From Planctomycetota bacterium (lineage in GTDB: Bacteria; Planctomycetota; Planctomycetia; Planctomycetales; Planctomycetaceae): a stretch of DNA of 33,870 nucleotides. Positions 7,029 to 15,373 of this stretch are shown here, in pieces. The position numbers and the translations under genes were made by a program. Below the pieces are notes generated by a model. It was given only the letters and a program-made list of their open reading frames with translations, ran no database searches and was not told the origin of the DNA. How positions within the stretch are numbered: the stretch's first letter is position 1; the number at the start of each line of letters is the position of its first letter. Location of the stretch: assembly GCA_003670925.1 (NCBI GenBank), contig QWQG01000021.1:1-33870 (forward strand). Direction: 5' to 3'.

Positions 7029-8690
7029 CTATGTGTAAACTCGTTCGGATCGTTCTGGTGTGCACTCGGGGTTGCATCCGTCTGCCTTCTCACGTTTCGA
7101 CTTTTCCAACGCGCGTTGGTACATCGATTCACCGGCGAGTGTGGGATAAACAGTATTGACGCAGGCCAAGCAGAGTGACGATTCTGGCAAACCCACGCAG
7201 GCCGCTAACGCCTCAACCGGAAGATACCGCAAGCTGGTCGCGCCGATATAATCGGCCATCGCCTGCTCATCTTCGGCTGTCGGTACTTTACCTGTCATAA
7301 ATTTTGAAGCAAAGAGTTCGCTAACAGTCGACATGTCGATGCCGTAAAAACATGGGGCGATGATCGGAGGGCACGCAATCCGAATATGAATTTCTTTCGC
7401 CCGCCCCCGTGTCTTCAATAAAATTAGAAGTTCACGCAGCGTAGTGGCGCGGACGATTGAATCATCCACTAACAGCACACGTTTGCCTTCCATGACTTCC
7501 GGCAGCGGCGTATATTTCATCCGAACTTTGTCTGCGCGGTTATTGCCTTCGATGAACGTGCGGCCGATGTAGCGGTTGCGAATGAGTCCTTCGAGCGACG
7601 GGACTCCCAATTTATACGCCATTGCGTCCGCCGCAGCTTTGGCAGTGTCGGGAACGGGTACCACGATCACATCGTCGTCGATTGTGAGCGGTTCCCGCGC
7701 GGCGAGTTCTTCGCCGAGGCGTTTCCGCGACAGGTAAACTCCAGCATCGTCAAATTTACTTCCAGCGTTCGCAAAGTAGATCCACTCAAAGAAGCAATGC
7801 GCCTTTTGGGGGCTTTCGGCATATTTCTTGACCGTGACGGAATCACCATCCACGATCACCACATGCCCGGGTGGAACATTGTGCACACACTCTTCTCCAA
7901 ATCCTAGATGCGTCAGCGCTACGCTTTCACTGGCAGCTGCGAAAAGTGAGCCTTCGTGAGCGTAGCAAAGCGGGCGCATCCCGAGTGGGTCGCGCGAGAC
8001 AAACATCTGGCCACGAGCGTTCAGAAACACGATGTTCCATGAACCGTCGAGAATCTTTGACAGCTTGCTGAGCAGTTCGACGGGTGTGATGTGGGCATTG
8101 AGAGACATCTCATGGGAGATGAGATGATGCAGAACTTCGGTATCGGTTTCGCGAGTTAAATGGAAATCTGTATTTTGCAGAATGTCATTGCACAGTTCAC
8201 GATAGTTGGCTAATTGTCCGTTGAAAGCGAAGCTAAACCATTTTGAACGGGCGATATGTTGGCGTTCAAACGGCTGCGCGTGATTCGGATGATCCGTGCC
8301 ACAAGTGGCGTAGCGAACATGTCCAATCGCCGCATGGCCTGCGTATTCCGCCATCAATTCCTTGTAGGGTTCCTCCTGATTCATGCGGAACACCTCCGCG
8401 ACCCCGCCCACATCTTTGTGAGTCTTCATCAATTGCAGCCGACCGGGTTTATAGGTCGTGAAGCCAGCCGCCAATTGGCCGCGATTCTGCATGTCCAGCA
8501 GCATTCCGGGAATCATGCGTGACGTGCGCGTAATCGCTTGGTCGAATGCTTCCGGCTCCTCCAGCGGCGGCACTGATTTGTCGGCTATGTTAAGCGTTTT
8601 TTTGTCACGCGAAGGAATGAGCGGGCTGACGATGCCGGTTTCCAGATGATAGACGGCAGCGACGCCGCATTCGTGTTGCAGTTCGTCCAT
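7029..8690 (-). CDS. purF: Amidophosphoribosyltransferase
   Basis: This 553-residue enzyme makes 5-phosphoribosylamine from PRPP and glutamine, the first committed step of purine synthesis, in the cytoplasm. The N-terminal class II glutaminase domain starts [17 protein letters not shown], so the nucleophile is Cys8 after a short propeptide that must be removed, as in B. subtilis PurF. Further glutaminase motifs include GHVRYATCG and the asparagine/glycine region [10 protein letters not shown]. The phosphoribosyltransferase signature is [13 protein letters not shown] (about 405-417). Cysteines equivalent to the 4Fe-4S ligands are present: [25 protein letters not shown] and SSLCLACVN. It is longer than B. 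subtilis PurF, mainly through an extra segment near residues 25-55 ([15 protein letters not shown] and beyond). Identification is firm. Confidence 0.95.
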   Translation of the reverse strand: MDELQHECGVAAVYHLETGIVSPLIPSRDKKTLNIADKSVPPLEEPEAFDQAITRTSRMIPGMLLDMQNRGQLAAGFTTYKPGRLQLMKTHKDVGGVAEVFRMNQEEPYKELMAEYAGHAAIGHVRYATCGTDHPNHAQPFERQHIARSKWFSFAFNGQLANYRELCNDILQNTDFHLTRETDTEVLHHLISHEMSLNAHITPVELLSKLSKILDGSWNIVFLNARGQMFVSRDPLGMRPLCYAHEGSLFAAASESVALTHLGFGEECVHNVPPGHVVIVDGDSVTVKKYAESPQKAHCFFEWIYFANAGSKFDDAGVYLSRKRLGEELAAREPLTIDDDVIVVPVPDTAKAAADAMAYKLGVPSLEGLIRNRYIGRTFIEGNNRADKVRMKYTPLPEVMEGKRVLLVDDSIVRATTLRELLILLKTRGRAKEIHIRIACPPIIAPCFYGIDMSTVSELFASKFMTGKVPTAEDEQAMADYIGATSLRYLPVEALAACVGLPESSLCLACVNTVYPTLAGESMYQRALEKSKREKADGCNPECTPERSERVYT

Positions 8691-8892
8691 AGCGACGAAT
8701 TCAATGCCCGAAAAGAGGTACCGCTGTCGAACGAGCGGAAGAAAACGTCGCGGCTCAGATGAACCGCATCAAGCGGCAGATGATACTCGCCATATCGCCT
8801 CAGTCCAAACGAGTCTGGTAGGACGGAGGCAATCCCGTGGAAAGTTGAGAACCATGGGAGCGTTACGACCGGACTATTCTTGAGAAATTGGC

Positions 8893-8920
8893 TATAATCT
8901 GGGTTCTCTTCGAAAGGAGA
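8893..8920 (+). promoter_or_regulatory. Consensus -10 box and ribosome binding site of the sulfatase gene
   Basis: A perfect TATAAT at 8893-8898 is followed by AAAGGAGA (8914-8921), which is 8-9 bases before the ATG at 8929. The position 17 bases upstream of the -10 box holds only a poor -35 match (CGGACT), so activation by another factor is possible. If the -10 box is real, transcription starts near 8905 and the leader is only about 25 bases. Confidence 0.5.
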
Positions 8921-8928
8921 AGTCCTTC

Positions 8929-10503
8929 ATGAAACAACTGGCATTCTACATTGCCGTCGCTGCCATCGTCACTTTGGAACAATTGTCGGCAGTCAAGGCG
9001 GAGGAAGCGACTCGTCCAAATATCCTGTTCATTTTCTGCGACGACCTTACCTGCCAATCGCTGAGTTGTTACGGCGACAATCGTCATTTGCTGGACACAC
9101 CGCACATCGATCGTCTGGCCCGGGAAGGCATGCGGTTCGATCGTTGTCTGGTTACAAATTCGATTTGCGGCCCCAGCCGTGCGTCAATTCTGACAGGTAA
9201 GTATTCGCATCTGAATGGTTTTTACAACAATTCCAACTGCAAATTTGACGGCGATCAGGTGACGTTTCCAAAGCTGTTGCAAAAGTCTGGCTATGCGACG
9301 GCGATGATTGGAAAGTGGCATCTGGGATCTGATCCAACCGGCTTTGACGACTGGAATATCTTGCCAGGCCAAGGACTCTACTACAACCCATCAATGATCA
9401 CGAAAGACGGCCGCGTGAAAACGGACGGTTACGTCACTGATGTGGTGACGGATCTATCGCTGGCGTGGATCAGGAATCGAGACAAGTCAAAGCCGTTTCT
9501 GCTGATGAGTCAGCAAAAGGCTCCGCACCGCGAATGGGCTCCGGCATTGCGACATCTCGGCTGGAACAAGGATCAGGATTTTGCGGAACCGGAAACCCTC
9601 TTCGATGACTATGCAGGTCGTAGCCTAGCGATCAGGGATCACGACATGGGGCTGGAGCGGACGTTTACGGATCTTGACGTGAAACTGGTACCCTCACCAA
9701 ATATGACGGAAGCACAACTGCAGGAATGGAACGCTTACTACGAGCCACGGAATGAGGCATTTCGCCAAGCCAATCTGCAGGGCCGTGAGCTTGTGCGTTG
9801 GAGATATCAGCGATACATGCATGACTATCTGGCGTGCGTAAAGGCCGTCGATGAAAACGTCGGGCGGATCCTCGATTTTCTGGACGAAGAAAAACTGACC
9901 GACAACACCCTCGTCGTATTTTCATCGGATCAGGGATTTTTTCTGGGCGAACATGGCTGGTTCGACAAACGCTGGATTCTGGAAGAATCACTGCGATCAC
10001 CTTTGTTAGCACGCTGGCCTAGCAAAATCGCTGCCGGAGCAACAAACAAGAATATTGTGTCCCTGATTGACTTCGCGGAGACATTTTTGGACGCGGCTGG
10101 CTTGCAACCAGATGCCGAAATGCAGGGCCACAGTTTGCTGCCGCTGTGGAAAGGAGAAACACCGTCAGATTGGCGGCAGTCACTCTATTATCACTACTAT
10201 GAATTCCCAAGCCCACATCGTGTCCGGCCGCACGTGGGGGTCATTACGGAGCGTTACAAGCTTGTGCACTACTACAAACCTGACGTTGATGATTGGGAAC
10301 TCCTAGACCGCGAAAAAGATCCACTCGAAGTTACAAATTTCTATACCGACCCAGCTTACTCCAACACAGTCAAAGTCCTTCATGCAGAACTTGAACGACT
10401 GAAAGTTGAAGTTCAGGAAACTGCCGAACCACCACGATCCGCTTACGGAAGCGAACCGTTCGAAGGTGAAACACAACCTGAAAACCCAAAACCTAAGAAC
10501 TAA
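8929..10503 (+). CDS. Secreted sulfatase, N-acetylglucosamine-6-sulfatase-like
   Basis: The 524-residue product is a type I (formylglycine-dependent) sulfatase that hydrolyses sulfate esters on carbohydrates. It has a Sec signal peptide (first about 24 residues, ending SAVKA). Metal-binding Asp residues follow in NILFIFCDDLT, then the CGPSRASILTG signature with Cys80 as the residue converted to formylglycine. Next come GKWHLGSDPTGFDDWNILPG, KAPHREW, and the second metal site FSSDQGFFLGEHGWFDKR. The IGKWHLG...ILPGQG and MSQQKAPHR segments recall GlcNAc-6-sulfatases, so a glycosaminoglycan or related marine polysaccharide substrate is plausible but inferred. The gene appears monocistronic, with its own -10 box. 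The SUMF-type protein at 20626-21708 lacks a catalytic cysteine and probably is not the maturase. Confidence 0.9.
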   Translation: MKQLAFYIAVAAIVTLEQLSAVKAEEATRPNILFIFCDDLTCQSLSCYGDNRHLLDTPHIDRLAREGMRFDRCLVTNSICGPSRASILTGKYSHLNGFYNNSNCKFDGDQVTFPKLLQKSGYATAMIGKWHLGSDPTGFDDWNILPGQGLYYNPSMITKDGRVKTDGYVTDVVTDLSLAWIRNRDKSKPFLLMSQQKAPHREWAPALRHLGWNKDQDFAEPETLFDDYAGRSLAIRDHDMGLERTFTDLDVKLVPSPNMTEAQLQEWNAYYEPRNEAFRQANLQGRELVRWRYQRYMHDYLACVKAVDENVGRILDFLDEEKLTDNTLVVFSSDQGFFLGEHGWFDKRWILEESLRSPLLARWPSKIAAGATNKNIVSLIDFAETFLDAAGLQPDAEMQGHSLLPLWKGETPSDWRQSLYYHYYEFPSPHRVRPHVGVITERYKLVHYYKPDVDDWELLDREKDPLEVTNFYTDPAYSNTVKVLHAELERLKVEVQETAEPPRSAYGSEPFEGETQPENPKPKN

Positions 10504-10799
10504 CAGCCCACCCGACTCAGGGACTATAAATTCATTGAACCTGACAACGCATGAATCGCCGCGACCCAATTCGCTGGTTGCTCATCGTCAGGGTTCTTCG
10601 CGATGCTGGTGAATTTTCGCTTGAGGCAAGTGTTGAAATTGCAATTCAGTGCGTGATTCGCCACGCTACGATCCGGCAAACATTGCGGGGGAAATTGCGG
10701 CATCTTCAATTCTGCGACCAAACCACGAAGAATTGCCGTAATTAACGAATTCTGCATTGTACTCTTTGCATTGGCATTCAATTTGCCAGAGGTTAACTT
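10504..10799. other. Intergenic region before the SHOCT-like gene
   Basis: I see no convincing gene or terminator in these 296 bases. A 64-codon plus-strand frame at 10551-10745 has no recognisable motif or good ribosome site. The promoter of the downstream small membrane protein should lie here but no clean -35/-10 pair was found. Confidence 0.4.
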
Positions 10800-11339
10800 G
10801 TGATCGCCGCGAAGCGTACAATTGACTGGCTTGATCTGCTGCAATTGCCGAACTTCACTTGGCTGCAGTTTCTGTTTGCGGCGGCGTGTCTAGTCGTGCT
10901 GATTTGGCAAATTGCGCGTTTCATTTCAAGAGTAGACGAAGATATTGATCCTGCGGAGTCCGATGAGGATATGCTCAACACAATTAGCGAATTGAGGCGT
11001 GAGGGTGACCTGACAGAAGCAGAATACCGATCCATCAAAAGTCAGTTAATGGGGCGAATGAGATCCACTTTTTCGAGTAGACCGAAAGATACGCGATCGA
11101 ATGCCAAGCTTGGGGCAGATGCTGCCGCAACCTTGTCAGTCCTTTCGCAAAAGCCATTCGGCAAACTAGAAAAGTTGAAAGTATCTGAATCTGCCGAGTC
11201 AGAATCGATCCAATCGACAACCACTTCTAGTTTGACAGAAGTTCCTGATCGTCTTCAAAATACCGCCAACATGCCCCCAGGGTTGGTGGTTCCCAAAGCC
11301 GAAAACGGTGAAGGATTCTGCAGAGATAATTTATTGTGA
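10800..11339 (+). CDS. Small membrane protein with SHOCT-like segment
   Basis: The 179-residue product has one transmembrane helix near residues 20-43 (WLQFLFAAACLVVLIWQIARF). An acidic linker (DEDIDPAESDEDM) leads to a short helical hairpin (ISELRREGDLTEAEYRSIKSQLMGRM) matching the SHOCT-type 'short C-terminal' pattern of a G-x-(I/L)-(T/S)-x-x-E-(F/Y) core. The remaining about 85 residues are Ser/Thr/Ala-rich and look disordered. The start is a GTG with AGAGG about 9 bases upstream. SHOCT segments are thought to aid oligomerisation or anchoring; no function is assigned here. It lies 249 bases upstream of clpX on the same strand, and a link to ClpXP is only positional. Confidence 0.65.
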   Translation: MIAAKRTIDWLDLLQLPNFTWLQFLFAAACLVVLIWQIARFISRVDEDIDPAESDEDMLNTISELRREGDLTEAEYRSIKSQLMGRMRSTFSSRPKDTRSNAKLGADAAATLSVLSQKPFGKLEKLKVSESAESESIQSTTTSSLTEVPDRLQNTANMPPGLVVPKAENGEGFCRDNLL

Positions 11340-11588
11340 CCATGATGACCGAACGCAGTTTTTCCTTAGTGCCCTTGGAAAGTGGCGATGCAAGCCAAGG
11401 CCATTGCCGGCAACAGGGACTTCAGACGAAATTCAATTCCAAGAAACGGTTGGCAGGGACGCCGACAACCCGGAGCATCCACGACCTGCTAATCGCACAC
11501 GTTGCTTGAAGCGAACTTTGCCGGACTCAGTTCTCCAGAGTCAAGATGAGCCGCCAAAAACACGTAACGAACATCCAAAGGGCTAACA
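11340..11588 (+). other. Uncertain region between the SHOCT-like gene and clpX
   Basis: Two plus-strand frames compete here. One starts at ATG 11342, two bases after the preceding stop, and gives 55 residues ending IHDLLIAHVA. The other is a GTG-started frame at 11308-11586 that ends two bases before clpX. Neither has a recognisable motif, and I cannot decide whether either is translated. AAAGGG at 11577-11582 is the likely ribosome site of clpX. Confidence 0.35.
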
Positions 11589-12872
11589 ATGGTATCAGGT
11601 AAGGAATTTGGTACAGGCAAGACCGCACAGCAGGGCAAGCGAAATGCCAACTGTTCATTTTGCCGAAAAAACTACCGGGAAGTGGGCCCGCTGGTTGAAG
11701 GACCAGAGGATGTCTATATCTGCGGCGAGTGCATTGAACTGTGCCAGTCAATCCTCGATCAAGAACGTCGACGTCGCGGTTCATCGAAGAAACTCTTCAA
11801 TCGAGTTCCCACGCCGCGTGAAATCGTGAAAGAGTTGGATCAGTATGTGATCGGCCAAGACAAGTCAAAAAAACTACTGTCGGTGGCGGTACACAGTCAC
11901 TACAAACGACTGATGCACAATTTAGAAGTTGGGTCTGAAGAAGTTGAGATTGAAAAATCTAATATTTTGCTGATCGGCCCAACCGGGTCAGGCAAGACGT
12001 TGTTGGCCAAGACGCTGGCGAAGTCGCTGCAGGTTCCGTTTGCAATCGGAGATGCAACGACGCTGACCGAAGCTGGCTACGTTGGCGAAGACGTCGAAAA
12101 CCTGCTGCTCAAACTGCTGCATGCAGCCGACTTTGATGTCGAAGTCGCTCAACGCGGGATTATCTTCATCGATGAAATCGATAAGATCGGCAAGACAAGC
12201 CAGAACGTAAGTATTACGCGTGACGTTTCCGGTGAAGGCGTTCAGCAGGCGTTGTTAAAGATGCTGGAAGGCACAGTCGCCAACGTGCCGCCTCAGGGGG
12301 GCCGGAAGCACCCGGAACAGCAATACATTCAGCTTGACACCACGAATATCCTGTTCATCTGCGGGGGAACATTTGTCGGACTAGAAGATATTGTCGCTCG
12401 CCGATTAGGTAAGAAAGTTATCGGCTTCGGCAATAAGAACGAAGAGCATGAAGAAGTAGCACGCGAACAGCTGCTGTACGATGCCACGGTCGAAGACGTC
12501 ATGGAATTCGGCCTGATTCCCGAACTGCTTGGCCGCTTGCCGGTCATCGGTACGCTCGCGCAACTGGATGAATCCGCTCTCGTAAAGGTACTGACCGAAC
12601 CACGCAACGCCCTGATTCGACAGTACCAAAAACTGTTTGAAATGGAAGAATGCGAGTTGGAGTTCACGGAAGGTGCCCTCTGCGAAATCGCTAAGCTCGC
12701 TCGGGTTCGAAAGACCGGTGCCCGAGGACTTCGCAGCATTCTGGAACAGGTGATGTTTGACCTGATGTTTGAACTGCCAGAACTAGAACGCGGGCAGAAA
12801 TTTGTGATCACAGAAGACATCGTGCTTGGCAAACGAAAAGTCATTGCTCGAGGCGATTCAGCGGCCGCGTAA
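11589..12872 (+). CDS. clpX: ATP-dependent Clp protease ATP-binding subunit ClpX
   Basis: The 427-residue AAA+ unfoldase recognises tagged substrates and feeds them to ClpP. The N-terminal zinc-binding domain has C22-x2-C25 and C45-x2-C48 (NCSFCRKN and YICGEC). The Walker A motif is GPTGSGKT (130-137). The pore loop GYVGED, Walker [10 protein letters not shown], the RKH loop (GGRKHPEQQ), and the IGF-type ClpP-docking loop ([10 protein letters not shown]) are all present, followed by the C-terminal small domain ([24 protein letters not shown]). The length is typical. No clpP lies beside it in this window. It is followed 44 bases after its stop by a strong intrinsic terminator, so clpX ends its transcript. 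Confidence 0.97.
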   Translation: MVSGKEFGTGKTAQQGKRNANCSFCRKNYREVGPLVEGPEDVYICGECIELCQSILDQERRRRGSSKKLFNRVPTPREIVKELDQYVIGQDKSKKLLSVAVHSHYKRLMHNLEVGSEEVEIEKSNILLIGPTGSGKTLLAKTLAKSLQVPFAIGDATTLTEAGYVGEDVENLLLKLLHAADFDVEVAQRGIIFIDEIDKIGKTSQNVSITRDVSGEGVQQALLKMLEGTVANVPPQGGRKHPEQQYIQLDTTNILFICGGTFVGLEDIVARRLGKKVIGFGNKNEEHEEVAREQLLYDATVEDVMEFGLIPELLGRLPVIGTLAQLDESALVKVLTEPRNALIRQYQKLFEMEECELEFTEGALCEIAKLARVRKTGARGLRSILEQVMFDLMFELPELERGQKFVITEDIVLGKRKVIARGDSAAA

Positions 12873-12915
12873 TGCGGGGGTCGTGCGCGTCCTGCGTCGA
12901 TTTAAGATCAATCTC

Positions 12916-12954
12916 AACGGGCGAATCGAGCCACTCGATTCGCCCGTTTTTTTT
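12916..12954 (+). terminator. Rho-independent terminator after clpX
   Basis: A perfect 15-bp inverted repeat (12916-12930 and 12934-12948, beginning AACGGGCGAATCGAG) has a CCA loop and is followed by a run of eight T residues (12947-12954). This is a textbook intrinsic terminator, 44 bases past the clpX stop codon. Confidence 0.93.
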
Positions 12955-13343
12955 GGATCTCTGGTTCGCATGGGAACCACATCGACTGCGCGGGGATTGC
13001 GAATTCTCTGTGTGGATTAATGTGAAGTCTCATCCAGATCAACAAGCGACCTTATCCTGACATCGTGGTACGAAGTGAAATCAGCAAAGACCGTTCTTGC
13101 AGGGGTATGCGTCGGTGCTTTTTAATCTGCGTTCAGTGACACCACGTTCAAATTCGGCGAAAACCGATTGACGGTTTTGATTCGTCGGTTAATCTTCCTT
13201 GCCATCATCCCGATGGCGCGGTTGAGTCACAGGTAGTCATATCGACGGCTGCCGTCGGCGAAAAATGGAAACCTAGATGGGCAAAACGCGTTCAAGTATA
13301 GTGGAATTGAATACAGAGCGCTCGGCAGACGACCGCGAGATTA
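12955..13343. other. Intergenic region upstream of the sigma54-type activator
   Basis: No gene is evident. A TATAGT at 13297-13302 could be a -10 box, but the corresponding -35 position (TAGATG at 13274-13279) matches only three of six consensus bases. No GG-N10-GC sigma54 site was found. Confidence 0.4.
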
Positions 13344-15341
13344 ATGAAGGATCATGGTGTGGCTGCAATTGCATGGAAAACGTTGTCGCAGGTTTCGATG
13401 TTGTCGCCGGGTTCGGCCAGCGGAACATTGCTACAGTTGAGTGGCAAATTGTTATCAGATGCACTCAAAGTTCAGACTTTCGACTCATTTATCCGGACAG
13501 CATTGTCGGAAATTGCCTCCGAATTGTCGGTGCAGTGGATTGGTCTGGCGCAACGTATTCCGGGACCCGGGTGGGATGTAATTGCGGAACATGGCCAGCA
13601 GGCGATGTCTGTCCGTCCTATTTCGCTGTGGGATGAAGCACTTGATCGAGATGCGGCTGGTGTGAGCCGTACTGAACAAGGGAAAATCTTGGCCGCATTT
13701 CCGCTCACAGCCAATTCCCCATTTGCCCATCTACTTGTCACCGCCGGACGCCATGCCGACGATGATCTGGCTGATTGCGGCTTGATGACGGCTCGCTCGC
13801 TGTCGATGGCATTGAGGCTCGTTGATCACGACTTGCGAACACGGAACCAGATCGAACGATTGCGGTCAACATTAAATATTGCCTCACGTCTGTCGATGGC
13901 TGAAGACGCCGCACCGTTACTGGAGCTTATTGCGTTGGAAGCCACGCGGTTGCTTAACTGCGATCGCAGCAGTATTTTCCTGTGGGACCGCGACCGCAAT
14001 GAAGTGGAAGCACGTCCTGCGTTGGGTGTAAAGAATTCATCACTGAGGCTGCCGGCGGGCGAAGGCATTGTAGGTGAAACGCTGCGAACTGGCAAATCGA
14101 TTAACGTCGATGATGCCTACGAAGATTCACGCTTCAATCAGGAGGTTGATCGCAAGCATGGTTATCGCACACGAAATCTGATCTGTGTGCCGCTGCGCGA
14201 TGGGCAGAACAACATTTTGGGTGCGTTCGAAGCGATCAACCAGAACGACAATCGCGCGTTTACGCTAGAGGACATCGAATGCCTAACACAACTGGGAACC
14301 CAAGCCGCGGTTGCCCTCAGGAACCTTCAGGAACGCAACCTGCTACATCGCAGTCACAGCCAGTTGGCGGAACAGGTGACAAAAGGTGTGGCCATCGTGG
14401 GCGACAGCATGGCCATTTCCGCCTTGCGTGACACTGTCCGACGGCTTGCATCAACCGATCTGCCGGTTCTGGTGCTTGGAGAAAGCGGGACGGGTAAAGA
14501 AGTCGTCGCGCAATCACTGCATTATGCGGGCAATCGCGCGAACTGTCCCTTTGTCGCGGTCAACTGTGCTGCGTTAACAGAATCGCTGTTGGAAAGTGAA
14601 CTTTTCGGCCATGAACGCGGTGCCTTCACAGACGCGCGTGATATGCGTCAAGGCAAGTTTGAGCTCGCAGACGGAGGCACGTTGTTTCTGGATGAAATCG
14701 GCGACATGAGCGTCGGTGGCCAAGCCAAGTTATTGCGTGTGCTGGAACAAAAGGTGATCACACGCGTTGGTGGTTCGCAAACCATTCCGATCAACGTACG
14801 GATCATCGCCGCAACGAATTCCAATCTGAGCGAAGCGGTCCGGGCCAAGAAGTTTCGCGAAGACCTGTACTATCGCTTGGGAGTCGTCACACTCGATCTG
14901 CCGGCCCTGCGCGAACGACCGGAAGACATCCTGCCCCTCGCGGAGTTTTTTCTGCGCCGCTTTGCCGTGCAGGCTAAACGCCCGCAGTTACAGCTATCGT
15001 CTGAAGCCCGCCGGCGTTTGCAGTCACATGGATGGCCGGGCAACGTTCGTGAACTACGCAATCTGATGGAACGGATCGCGTTTCTGTGCCCTGCGGACCG
15101 TGTGGAACCTGAGGATCTGGCGTTCATTCTGAGTCCTCAATCTGACCATGCAAAACTGCCGGCGTTGGATCTAGGATTGGATGCCGCGACCCGCGAATTT
15201 CAAAGGGATTTTATCCGACGCACGATTCAGCATGTCACCGACAATATGACCGACGCCGCTAAGATGCTCGGCCTGCATCGCTCCAATCTGTACCGTAAAA
15301 TGAAACAGTTAGAAATGACGGAAGTCGGCGGTATGGAATAA
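13344..15341 (+). CDS. GAF-domain, sigma54-type transcriptional activator with GAFTDA loop
   Basis: The 665-residue product has a weakly conserved N-terminal sensor region (1-165) and a GAF domain (about 175-335, LLNCDRSSIFLWDRDRNEVEAR to AVALRNLQ). A sigma54-interaction AAA+ domain follows (about 350-580): Walker A GESGTGKE (379-386), ELFGHERGAFTDA, Walker B GGTLFLDEIG, and the arginine region YYRLGVVTLDLPALRER. It ends with a Fis-type helix-turn-helix (NMTDAAKMLGLHRSNLYRKM). Such proteins hydrolyse ATP to open sigma54-RNA polymerase promoters. The loop that touches sigma54 is normally GAFTGA; here residue 430 is Asp. The ATG at 13344 has only a weak ribosome site, and a later start is possible. 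The cyclase gene begins 32 bases downstream, so both are likely in one operon. Confidence 0.88.
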   Translation: MKDHGVAAIAWKTLSQVSMLSPGSASGTLLQLSGKLLSDALKVQTFDSFIRTALSEIASELSVQWIGLAQRIPGPGWDVIAEHGQQAMSVRPISLWDEALDRDAAGVSRTEQGKILAAFPLTANSPFAHLLVTAGRHADDDLADCGLMTARSLSMALRLVDHDLRTRNQIERLRSTLNIASRLSMAEDAAPLLELIALEATRLLNCDRSSIFLWDRDRNEVEARPALGVKNSSLRLPAGEGIVGETLRTGKSINVDDAYEDSRFNQEVDRKHGYRTRNLICVPLRDGQNNILGAFEAINQNDNRAFTLEDIECLTQLGTQAAVALRNLQERNLLHRSHSQLAEQVTKGVAIVGDSMAISALRDTVRRLASTDLPVLVLGESGTGKEVVAQSLHYAGNRANCPFVAVNCAALTESLLESELFGHERGAFTDARDMRQGKFELADGGTLFLDEIGDMSVGGQAKLLRVLEQKVITRVGGSQTIPINVRIIAATNSNLSEAVRAKKFREDLYYRLGVVTLDLPALRERPEDILPLAEFFLRRFAVQAKRPQLQLSSEARRRLQSHGWPGNVRELRNLMERIAFLCPADRVEPEDLAFILSPQSDHAKLPALDLGLDAATREFQRDFIRRTIQHVTDNMTDAAKMLGLHRSNLYRKMKQLEMTEVGGME

Positions 15342-15373
15342 TTCGGCAACGTGTTGCAAAAGGCCTGTTCGAT

